A stretch of DNA of 64,000 bases from Corella eumyota. Its lineage: Eukaryota; Chordata; Ascidiacea; Phlebobranchia; Corellidae. Below, in pieces: positions 12,070-23,200 of the stretch (position 1 is its first letter; each line of letters opens with the position of its first letter). Under the pieces are notes generated by a model. The model did no database searches, had not been told where the DNA came from, and was given only the letters and a program-made list of their open reading frames with translations. The DNA lies in contig OY720098.1 of assembly GCA_963082875.1 (NCBI GenBank), positions 4,836,001-4,900,000 on the forward strand. Direction: 5' to 3'. The position numbers and the translations under genes were made by a program.

Positions 12070-12679
12070 ATCTAAAAATAATTAATTAATGTTTAATATA
12101 AATAATAGTCAAAAGCTTTATAACAGTTACCTGTTAAACATTTATTGAATACTGAATAGTGACTCATATGAAAAACAAAACATAAAAAATTAAATTTTTG
12201 TCAAAAAAAGAATTTACATGTAGGATCAAATGTTGATTAATTTCATTACTTAAAAATATCACATAAACATGCATAGTACATAAAATAAAATGTAGTGCAA
12301 ATAATTTCAACTGTAATTACATAATTACTAAAAATAATATGTTCCTAAAAGTTTTTTGCTAATTACTAGTGATTTTTCAAATAATAACTTTTACAGACAC
12401 CGTTAGTGTAATGCATAAACAAATGACACATTAATCATAAACTAGTTGTGTTATTAATTGTGCATTTAGGATGTAGTTGTATATTTAGTGTTTTTTCACA
12501 AGTATATACTTTAAAAAAGGCACGTTCTAGCACCACATGTATAGTATATAATCATAATTAAAATATTACAATTGTAATGCTTTGTGCAACTTTATACAGC
12601 ACAAAAAATAACAAAATTGTGTAAGGCACTTAAAAATAATACAGACTTTTAAAATCCTAAATTGAACCAATTTTACAAC
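12070..12679. other. Intergenic: 5' UTR of SLC35G gene and 3' region of LPGAT1-like A
   Basis: A probable SLC35G 5' UTR intron spans 12130-12072 on the minus strand, with its upstream non-coding exon starting leftward of the donor at 12131. The rest is AT-rich and would hold the 3' UTR of the acyltransferase. No other feature was recognised. Confidence 0.45.
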
Positions 12680-14844
12680 TTAAAGTATATAGAGAAGTAC
12701 ACAGTACATTTTATATATGAGTAAATATGATGCTGCAACAAAAAAATGGGTCCCTAATAATTGTTTCCACAAATACGGGGTAATATTTTCTTTTACACCA
12801 GCATTATTATTGTCAGAGAAACAACCATTTTTATAAAAATCTTCAAGAAGTTTGTCTTTTTCAATGTAAAGGTTATGTAACCAGTTTGTTTGTGTAGTTT
12901 GCCATTTTTCCATTTGAGTGGTGTTGTCTATCATATCAGTAGCCAACCTTACACTAAAATAAACAAGATTTTTTTGTTTAAATTTATAGAATACATTTAG
13001 ATTTTTTGAATAAAAAAGTAAGAAATAATTTCGTAAAATTTTAACACAACTAACCGTGTGTGAAGGTAGATATTTTTTGGACCATAATACCCTAGCATAA
13101 ATTCAGGAATGCTCAAAGGCTGTTTGTAAGCAATTGTAACATCAATAATCCACTTTAAAGGTTTAGGATTTAAATTTTTTCCGTCTCTTAGGCCTAAAAA
13201 AAATTTATAACCTTCAAAAACAATAATATGTAAATTTAACATAATAATGAGCAACATTTAAAAAAAAAACATTTAATAAATTACCCATGAAATATACATC
13301 TTTTTCACAACCGTTGTTCTTCTTTAAACCCAAAGTGTCAACAATTGTTTTAAAACAACCAACTCGAGGCAGGCACACTTGTTCCAAAATGGGCAGATTA
13401 TTTTTTCTGGCAAATCTTTTAAAGTAAAAAATATAAAGAACATTAGCTCCCGTAAACAACAAATTTTTGACCCAATGTCCAACTTAACATTTTTTAAATG
13501 ACTTTAAATCTATTCACAAGAAAAAATACCTTTGGCTGCCTGGTAACCGTTTTCTGTAAAATCCACCTTCTGGAAATAGAATAACCCATTTATGATTTCG
13601 TGTATCAAAGTTTTGTATTAGATTTTTTTGCAACAGATCAGGTTGCTTGCTAACCACTTCATTAACGTCATGTTTTAAAAATGATTTAAATTTTTTTGCG
13701 TCAGGTGCCTGTAGCCAATTTAATTTAAACATCATTAGTTTAACTGTAACTTATACCAATAAAATAGTAATTGGAACCTATTTATTAATAATATTTTTAA
13801 TTAACAAATAAGTTTTTACTGGTAACAGGAGATTGACTTACTTGCATTAAGAAAAAATCTCCATGCATCTTTGCCACTAGACCAAAATTTGAGAATTGCA
13901 AAATCCAATCCATAATCCAGTTTACTTTTGAAAACAACATATTGTTTCCCTATGGAAAATTTTTTTATTAGTTACCCTAGTTTTGAAAATTTAGAAATTT
14001 ATTTAAATTAGAACTTGAATGAAATTATAAAACTACTGACGTGAAAGTGTCTCATCAAAACGCCAATATCATTTGGGCTTCGATGATTGGCCATTACTAG
14101 AGTTTCATCGTTTATACATTTTTTCCAGTCATCACCAGTCCAATAAACTAACAAAACAAACAAAAAACATTGTTACTTAAATACTAAAGTATACCAAAAT
14201 ATTTTATACTTCTAATGTGTTGAAACATATTCATATATATTCTAAAATAACTAAAAAATTGCAAATTTGGGTTTAAGGAATTAAATATTATATATCGGCA
14301 TAAAATTAAATATTATAACAACAATTGTTTGCAAAAATTTGTATACTTACTTTTATGTCCGGCTAATTCTGGCCAAGATGCAACTATACTTAAGTAACAG
14401 TCAAACAATATTCCTTCTAACTTCCAGTAATAAGATACTGAGATACATTTTATGGGCTGCAAAAACATTTGTTTTACAAATAAATAACTTTAAATAATAT
14501 TTCTTTAATACAGCATAAATAAGCCTTAAAACAGTAGACACATTAACATGTTAAGTACCACCCCTTATGTACCTATTTTACACACTTAACATAGTAAAAA
14601 AATATAAACATTCCAACATAAAGTTTTTACACTTGGTTTTCCGGCAAAATATGACATATTTGAAAACCTTAATATAATAACATGGAACTGTGCCAATTTA
14701 AAACCAAATATTATACAATTTTACATTTTTTTAAAAGATTGTTACCTGTAAAATGATATACCACCATACGTATATGGGAGGGAACACTATGTTCTGAATT
14801 ATTATTTTCAAAAGCAAAATTAACGATTTAACTTTGAACTTCAT
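12680..14844 (-). CDS. LPGAT1: LPGAT1-like lysophospholipid acyltransferase, copy A, 8 exons, 380 aa
   Basis: Exons on the minus strand: 14844-14746, 14456-14351, 14147-14041, 13949-13842, 13708-13530, 13415-13285, 13193-13055, 12953-12680. It belongs to the PlsC/AGPAT-type membrane acyltransferases of the ER, closest to LPGAT1, which acylates lysophosphatidylglycerol and related lysophospholipids. Visible motifs are an N-terminal membrane segment, motif I as NHRSPND (NHxxxxD), WVILFPEGGFYRKR (motif III, substrate binding), KNNLPILEQVCLPR (motif IV-like) and LKWIIDVTIAYK. A hydrophobic C-terminal segment follows. Length and order match human LPGAT1. All phases agree across introns and the total is 381 codons with the stop. 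It is the downstream member of a tandem pair with copy B, about 1.1 kb away on the same strand. Confidence 0.9.
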
Positions 14845-15965
14845 GTTAAACTAGTAAAATAAACTGACACAGCAATCAAACGCCACTTTTAATAGTTTAC
14901 TAGGTCGATCCTTGTTTTAATCTGCAGAATATTTGTTTATCAGTCAGTTAATTTTTTAGTAGTCAATTAGTTAAAAAAAATAATTTCGTATATGCCCATT
15001 CTATTTCTCCTATTTCTCCCACAAGTACCAGCTGACCAGTCAAGTTTTGTAAGCCCAACCCCTTTTTTAATAAAATCTAATAAAATTAATCTCAGACCTC
15101 CAACTTTAGAAAACCAATGGCATGTAATACGACACCTTGTTGTCTGGTTGGTTTTTACGGTAATATGTTTATGTTGCGTTTTTCAGAGCGTTTAACGTTT
15201 TTCAAATTTGCTAATTTAAACAATAACAAGTTTTGTGGTACTCGATTATATGAGTTTTTCATGTAAAGGGGTTGTTAACTATCCGGTTGTTGGTAATTTT
15301 TTATGCTTCCGGTACACCATATTTTTATAACTATTGATAACTTGCGGAAAAGTTTTAATATAATAGAACACAACCAGAAAAAAAACAATGCACAAACAGT
15401 AATACAATAAAAACATCATTATCATTATTGTTTTTAACAAATAACCTATTTTAGTTTTTTCTGATTATTTCTGCTAACTAAATTAAATATTGAAAGTTTG
15501 AGCAGTCGCTTAATACCACATTTAGTGCGGTAGTTTAAAAGGGAGACATTTTAAAACTGATTAATAAATCTAGGAAAAACCCTTTTTTTAAATAAAGTTC
15601 AGGTTATGTCTAATGTGTATATATTAAAGCCATAAACAGATGTATTAGCTACTGTGTTGTATATAGTTCCTGCAATTACTGTGTGCAATTAATTAACCGT
15701 ATATGATTTAACTAACATAACGTTGTGATATTTACTTAATTGATGTTACTTAAATCAAAGTTTTCAATAAAACAAAATAAAATTTAAATCCAAATTGTAA
15801 CGTTTAAGCATTTTCTGATATATTATGAACGAGCATGTCATTTTTAAATGTGTTATAATAATGTTATAATAAGGCGCTGTGAATATATATAAATAAAAGC
15901 AAATCGGTAACAGGCTATAAACTTGTTTAGTTTCACTAAGCTGCTTTTTACATAAACAAATTAGA
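14845..15965. other. Spacer between tandem LPGAT1 copies, with a doubtful 67-codon ORF
   Basis: This holds the promoter of copy A and the 3' UTR of copy B. On the plus strand an ATG ORF at 14992-15195 encodes 67 residues with two hydrophobic stretches (start, and the end around VVWLVFTVICLCC). It might be a small membrane protein, but no relative was recognised and it may be chance. The remainder is AT-rich without visible features. Confidence 0.3.
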
Positions 15966-17980
15966 TTAAAAAAATATTTGAAAGAGAGCAATGTAATTCA
16001 CCACTAAAAATATATGTATTCCAACATATTGCCCCCAGTTATATGGTAGTTCAATCTTTTTTGCATCAGTCTTAAACTGGCCATATTTGTAAAAATCTTT
16101 TAAAAGTTGATTTTTTTCAATAAACAGATTTTGCAACCATTTTGTAACAGTGGCTTCTTGGTCTTCCAAGTTTTTTGCTGTATCGATTATATTACTAGCT
16201 GGAATAACACTAAACACAGATATATTTGTTTTAGTTAACATATGCATGTTATATATGACTAACCTTTTTTATTGGAAAAATTATTAAGTCTAACTTAGGT
16301 TTAATTAAGGTCATTCTTGATAAATACCCTAAACGTTAAAAGTTAAAGTAAAATCTATGACCAAAAATCGTAAAACAGTGTGTAAAGCAAAATTTATATT
16401 TATTTAATAAACTAAACACAATTATTATTTAAACATGGCCTAGGCCGATTTAGATACTATTTAAACCTATTTAACATTACCGAACATAAATGTATATGTT
16501 TTTCGGGCCTGCACTCCCAGTAAAAAAGTGTACCATGTTCATCGGTCTTTTTTCTTTATAGGCAACAGTTAAGTCAACGATCCATTTTAGCCGCTGTTGA
16601 GCAGTTGTATCCTTTCTGATTCCTAAATTATAATTAATAGTAATTATTTTAATTTTTAAAAACACCACTTTAAAAAATAGGTTTACCTTGGTATGATGTT
16701 GAATTATTCTCCTGTTTTATTCCTAAAGTGTTGATAATTGTGTTAAAACAACCGATGCGAGGCAAACATACGTGTTCTAAAATTGGAAGATTGTTTTTTG
16801 CTGCATACCTTAAAACAATTAAAAATTGTAATTTTCCTTTTTTAAAGGCTTTGTTTTCGTATTTGTTTTATTGTTGTTATGTTTGTTTCAGGCAAAACTA
16901 TAAGAACAAATACCGCTGACTTCCCGCTTTTCTCTTTGATAAAAACCCGCCTTCGGGAAATAAAAGAATCCATTTGCTATTTCGTTCAGAAAAGTTTTTG
17001 ATTATATTTTCTTGAAGCAATCGTTGTTGCTGATTAATCACCGTCGTGAGATCATCTTTGAAAAATAAAGAAAACCTTTCTGCATCGGGTTTCTATTTTA
17101 TATAAACATATTTAGTCAAAGCTTTGTTACACACATACTGATTTATTTTTACATCACATTTATTTAAAAAACTATACGTATATGTTTTGATTTAGAAATA
17201 TGCAAAAAATTTAACTTACTTGTACTAAAAAAAAGTCTCCTCTTAACAAGAATATAAAACCGACATATGAAAATTTTACAATCCAATCTGCTATCCATCT
17301 TATTCGCGAACATAAATAATTATTACTCTAAAAATAGAATTAATGAATGTTTTTTTAAATTTAACACATCAGATTGTTTAGCCTGATAAATTAAATGCAC
17401 GAACCTGTCCATGAAAAATTCGCATTGGTAAAACCACATCTGTCATTCCTTGGTGATTTAACAGCAGTACAGCCTCATCATGGATACACTTTTTCCAATT
17501 ATCACCAAACATGTGAACTTAAAGTGTTTATTTAGTATTAATTAAATTAAAAAGTTCTAATGATTATATTTTTTTAATCACATTGGGCATTTTAGAATAG
17601 TTAAAACGCCTTTGTTTACCTCTGTGACCAGCTAAATCTAAAGAATGACCAGCTGCGCAAAGAATGGAGTCCCATAAAATTTCCAGCAACCACTGATAAG
17701 TTTTAACCGAGACAAGTCGAACAGGCTAAAATATAAGACTTGATTAACACAAATATTTTACTGAAAACTATATAGTCTAAGTTTTATAACAAATCATTTT
17801 TTGTTAAAAATTGCATGAATTTGTCAATAAAAATATAAATTTATTGCGAAATATATACTTATTTACCTGCAGTATTATATACCAAATCACATACAAAGGA
17901 ACATATAAAATTGATTGAGTTATCACATGTACAAATAAAACTTTTGATTTAATGAACCAATATAACTTCTCAAATTTCAT
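15966..17980 (-). CDS. LPGAT1: LPGAT1-like lysophospholipid acyltransferase, copy B, 8 exons, 375 aa
   Basis: Exons on the minus strand: 17980-17867, 17725-17620, 17517-17405, 17327-17220, 17092-16914, 16808-16687, 16622-16481, 16209-15966. Same family and membrane topology as copy A, with the same number of introns in the same phases; exons 2, 4 and 5 have identical lengths in both copies (106, 108 and 179 nt). Motif I reads NHQGMTD, retaining the catalytic His and the Asp, and is nearer the vertebrate LPGAT1 form (NHQATGD) than copy A's NHRSPND. Motif III is WILLFPEGGFLSKR, followed by KNNLPILEHVCLPR and LKWIVDLTVAYK. The proteins have clearly diverged outside these motifs, so the duplication is not recent and specificity may differ. 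The gene starts divergently from SGSM3 across a repeat-filled 2.3-kb spacer. Confidence 0.9.
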
Positions 17981-18331
17981 TATTGAACCTATGCTTTGAA
18001 ATTCTGTAAAACATAGAGTTTATGCTTACATTTTGGTATTTAACCAGTATCTAAAGCGTAAATATACTACCCTTTATATTACTATTAATCAATTTGTTTT
18101 TAATAACTCGTTTTAGCGTCGCAGAATTATTAAGTCAGGAAGGATGCGCACCAAATTTTATTTTAAATGGCATTATATTACTATTAATTTCCACAAAATA
18201 AAAAATACCATAATTTCTTGACAAAATAAACAAAAAACTTCTGCTTTAGCGTTTTGTTTAGCCGCTTTGTAGATAAAGTAGAAAAATCAACATAATAACA
18301 TTGTCAAAAACACGTTTAGTTTAATAAAGGC

Positions 18332-20053
18332 AACTAGATTTATTTGATAAATAAAATATGGTTCGAAATCGTTTGATTCTTTTTATAAATATAATTTATT
18401 TAGTAAGTTTATTAAATAAATTATAAATTTAAATACTAGAACAATAGAAATAAAACTAGTCCAGTCCCGCGACCCTAAAAATAAGAAAAGATAAAACTTA
18501 TTAAACAAAGAAAAAATAGAGCATAACCAACGCGATAAAAATTCATTTAACCAACACAAAATTCCAATTTATGTATTAAACTTTATAATATAATTATCGA
18601 ATAAATGTTCTTTGCACAATATTATGGAGATTTTATAAAATTTACCATTTGTATCATGATTTTAAATCAATAAAAATGTAACAACCAAATATTGATTTGA
18701 TTTTTAATAAAAAACAAGCAATTAATATTTATTATAAACAACCAAAAATTAATTTTTATACCGTTTTTGAGTAGAAACTTTTACACACATTTAACTTAGA
18801 TTTTCATATTTTACTTATACTTTCAACCAATACTTTTTACTTCAACTCAGACAGCGAAAAAGACGATATTTGACGGCGACCAGAACGCTATTAAATCATT
18901 CAAGCGTTAAACTCACTCTGATCCATTATTTTATAAATAAACCCAAAATAATTAAACGATAATTAGCTAAAGTTAAATATTTATTTTAAACAGCAACATA
19001 CAAAATAATAATAATAATAGCAACAACATATTAAAATTTCAGAAAATTTAACATTTAAATTTTAATAATAAAATATATTAATTAGTAATTAGTAATAATT
19101 AAATGTCGTAAATAGGAGGTTTGCGATTCGTTGGGATAATAACAAACATACTAAAAATTTAGAACTTTTAGATTTAAAGAACAAAAGTTATCGTCTTTCA
19201 AAATTCTGACTAGAAAGAATAAAAACAATAATAACTAGATTTATTTGATAAATAAAATATGGTTCGAAATCGTTTGATTCTTTTTTATAAATATAATTTA
19301 TTTAGTAGGTTTATTAATTAAATTATAAATTTAAATATGAACTTTTTTATATTTAAACCTAATTTTAACAAGCGAACACGCACTCATTGATATTGTAATA
19401 TAAAAGTAAACTAAATTTAAAAGCAAAATACAGATCTTAATTTTTAGTAATCAAGTATTGAAATATAATAATAACAAAACAATTAAAACAAAAATTTTAC
19501 ACATTTTTTACTTATATTTTAACATTTTACTTAAATTTTCAACCATTATTTTTTACTTTAATGGACAGCGATAAGGACGATTTTTGACGGCGACCAGAAC
19601 GTTATTAAATTATTCACGCGTTAAACTCACACTGATTCATTATTTTATAAAAAAACAAAAATAATGATTAAACGATATTTAGCTAGAGTTAAATCTTCAT
19701 TTTAAATAGCAACATACAAAATAATAATACCAGCAACATATTAAAATTTCAGAAATTTTAATCTTTTAATTTTAATAATAAAATATATTAATTAGTAATT
19801 AGTGATAATTAAAAGTTGTAAATAAGAGGTTTGCGATTCGTTGGGATAATAACAAACATACTAAAAATTTAGAACTTTTAGTTTTAAAGAACAAAAGTTA
19901 TTCGATTTCAAAATTCGGATTAGTAAGAATAAAAATAAAAATAATAATAAATATACGGACAATAACAATATGTTTCGAAATCTAAGATTTCGAACCATAA
20001 TAAATACACTGACAATAACAATATGTTTCGAAATCTAAGATTTCGAACCATAA
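18332..20053. repeat. Two related repeat units in tandem, with inverted end motif (candidate non-autonomous DNA element)
   Basis: Unit 1 begins at 18332 and unit 2 at 19233, about 900 bp later. Their first ~100 bp are nearly identical, their middles differ, and their right parts (18770-19220 and 19500-19950) align again, sharing for example GGTTTGCGATTCGTTGGG. The left motif TATGGTTCGAAATC occurs at 18357-18370 and 19258-19271. Its exact reverse complement occurs at 19986-19999 and 20039-20052. With TA at the edges this resembles terminal inverted repeats and a TA target site, as in Tc1/mariner-like non-autonomous elements. No transposase is encoded. Family assignment is inference. Confidence 0.5.
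19955..20053. repeat. 53-bp tandem duplication carrying a 9+9 palindrome
   Basis: Two almost identical 53-bp units start at 19955 and 20008. Each contains TTCGAAATC-TAA-GATTTCGAA, a perfect 9-bp inverted repeat with a 3-bp loop, ending in GAACCATA. They form the right edge of the repeat block, just before the SGSM3 promoter. Confidence 0.8.
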
Positions 20054-20268
20054 TTATTATTACATTAATCTAAATATTCAAAACATATTTTAGTTTTATA
20101 AAAAATCCTTTTCTTGAAAAAGTTGGTTTATTTATTGTTTTCTACCGCACGATGACGTTAACGATCAAATAAAATCGTCTAGCTAAATGCTAATGAAAAT
20201 TTTCTTACATTTGGTTTTTCGAGGTTGTAAGGTTATCTGTCTGCCTTTATTCTATACAATTTTGAATT

Positions 20269-23200
20269 ATGGATATTTCGATTCAAAATAATTACAAGAA
20301 ATTAAGGTTAGGAGAACCATTTTCAGCACTTATACCATCAATCGTTCCATCGTCAATAGTTGAACAAATACCTAAGGTAATTAATAGAAAAATTAAAATT
20401 AGTGGCATAGTCTGCTAAAAACATTTTGTTATAATATAGCCTTTATATTTTTTATTTTGTTATAATTATATTTTTTATTTTGTTATAATATAGCCTTTAT
20501 ATTTTTTTGCATAGTCTTATAGTTTCAATAACAGTCGGACCAAAAAATCGATAATGGTTGGACCATACTGGTATGTGGTCTAGCAGTCTGGTCAAAACGT
20601 TTCTCTAAATTGTTAAATGGCAAAAACCTGCACTATTTGTAAGAATGCACAAATACACGCATTAATCGCAAACAAAACCCTTCAATATTTTTATTTTCAT
20701 GTACCTTAACAATAACTAGGCGGCTTAATGTGATTATATGATTGACAAGCTTACTTTAGAAGGTGGTGTCAACTGAATATATTTTTAATGCTATATATAC
20801 CTTATTTTGAGATGGCGATTATTTTTTTTAAATATTGTTATATGTTCACATCACACAATAAGTTGTAATATGTTTCTATAATCATTTTTACGGTTACAGG
20901 TTGACAAGTCATTCTCCCAACCTGAATACAGATATGATGAGTTTGGCTTTCGAATAGATGAAGAAGGTACAATAACTCTACTTGTCATTATAAAAGACAC
21001 ATTTACAATGTGTAACAATTTATTTTATTAATTTGCATTTCATTAGACGAAGCTGAGCCGAACAGTAAAAAAATTTTAGGTGTACCAATTGCAGATGATA
21101 ATCAGCAAAAACTTCAGTGGCAAGCTTATTTGGAATTCACCTTGAACAGTGAGGTGTGAAAAATATTAACAACTATGTTCAAGTTTATTTATTATATATT
21201 TAATAAATTGTATGTACAAAGGATTTAAGTTCTAACTTAACTTGTTTGACTATTTAATACATTTAAAATGAATTTAAGTTTAGCTATTGTTTTTTTAGTG
21301 TTTCATATAAATGCTTTTTCTAAGTATTTGTATTTATTGTATATATTTTTATGTATTACAAGACTTTGTTAAATTAGGTAGAAGATCATTTAACATGGGA
21401 CAATATTGGATCATCTCTACCTAGGTCTGAGAAGTTGGAAAATTTAGTCAAAAATGGAATTCCACATAGTATGAGGGCTGAGGTAATTTTATTTTATTTT
21501 TTAAGATGCATGTTTTATATAGAGTTATGTTTATATTATGTTATCTGTCTAGATTTGGTTAAGGCTGTCTGGGGCATTACAAAAGAAAGCAAACAGCAAA
21601 ATGACCTACCTGGAAATAGTTGAAGCTAGTTCCAAAAGCAACATGGCTGCTTCGAAAGCAATAGAAAAAGATCTTCTTCGTACAATTCCAAACAATGCCT
21701 GCTTTTCATGTATGGACAGTCCCGGAATTCCTATGTAAGCTAGGTTTTATTATTATATATTTCTTATTTTGATTAATTTTCTAACCTTTTGTTATTATTT
21801 TTTTTGTATAAATTCAAAGATCACTTTAACCAAAAAGAAAGTTCTAAAAAGCTGTTGTTTTAGGCTTAGAAATATTTTAAGAGGGTTGGCATGGCTTTAC
21901 CCTGATAATGGTTACTGTCAAGGAACAGGAATGGTATGCTTACATAAAGTTTTTGCAAATCTTTTTTTAAAACCTTATATTATAATAACTGTGTTGCATT
22001 ATAATTTTGAAAAAAAAAACATTTTAACATTTTCTTATAAGATCATTTCGCATCTGTTATTCTTCCTGGAGGAGGAAAAGGTGTTCTGGATGATGTGTGC
22101 CATCATAGAGGATCTTGTCCCCGGATCCTACTTTGGAACAAGTTTGTTTGGGGTGCATGCTGATCAGAGAGTCTTAAGACAAATTCTTGTCCAATTTTTA
22201 CCAGATGTTGATAAGGTTTTACAAGAACATGATATAGGTAAAATTGCGTTTGTTTTGCATAAACTTTGCACAAATTTTTTAAACAATACTTGCCTATCTA
22301 TAGCAAATTTGCAGATATTGACAAATTTTGACAAAATTATATTTTTAAAAGTAAATTATTAATTTTCAGCCAAAATCTTTTAAGTGTTAAAGAAGAACAT
22401 AATTTTTATATTCAAGGCTTGATAATTTGTGAGTGTACAAATTCCTCACCCAAACTGATGCATTCTTTAATTTCTCTTTCAGAACTCTCTCTTGTAACTC
22501 TACACTGGTTTATAACTCTATACGCTGGTGTGTTGCACACTAAGGTCTTGCTTCGTGTTTGGGATCATTTTTTCTTGGATGGTTCAATTATTTTGTTTAA
22601 AGTAGCAATTGGGATGCTTAAAATGAAGGTACCAGTTTTTCTGATTAGAATTTGAATTATTAATACTTTTGAATTATTAATACTAGAAATTTATAACAGA
22701 ATTGGTAAAAAAATTATGTATTTTATTTTATAGTTTTCGAACAATAATAGCTGTTAATATTATTAATATAATATTTTAGGAAGCCTTTCTTTGTTCTTCT
22801 GATAACTCTGCTGATATTTTTAACGCACTTTCTGACATTCCAAGTTTAATTGATGACGTGGACGAACTTATGATGGTAAATTTAAACAAAGAATAAATTT
22901 TTAATTTTTTTTTCCTTTTTATATAAGAAGAAAATATTGTGCTTTTGTTGTATTACATTTTGTTAGTATATTCTATGCAGTTTTCAATGTATCTAAAAAA
23001 AATTTTAGAACTCATACAAAACTGCTGGTTCTTTGAGCTCTGTTGTTCTTGACACTCACCGAACAAAACATCAAAGTTATCTTCTCTCTGAACATGGAAA
23101 AGAAATAATGGCAGAACAAAAGGTACATTTATTTATTATTAATCTTTCTATTAAATAGTCCGAAAAATTGTTGTATAATTTTTATTTTTTTAGAAAAATT

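Larger units (their letters stand above)
17981..20268. other. Divergent intergenic region (LPGAT1-B / SGSM3), mostly repeats
   Basis: Promoter sides of LPGAT1 copy B (left) and SGSM3 (right). Most of the middle, 18.33-20.05 kb, is the repeat described separately. No coding potential of note: stop codons are frequent in all frames. Confidence 0.5.

Noticed and set aside
12072-12073. Acceptor just before the SLC35G start as evidence of spliced-leader trans-splicing
   Set aside because: A matching donor 57 bp upstream explains it as an ordinary 5' UTR intron, and other genes here do not show a consistent acceptor near the ATG.
18332-20053. LTR-type element for the paired repeat units
   Set aside because: No open reading frames, primer site or typical TG...CA ends were seen; inverted rather than direct end motifs fit a DNA element better.
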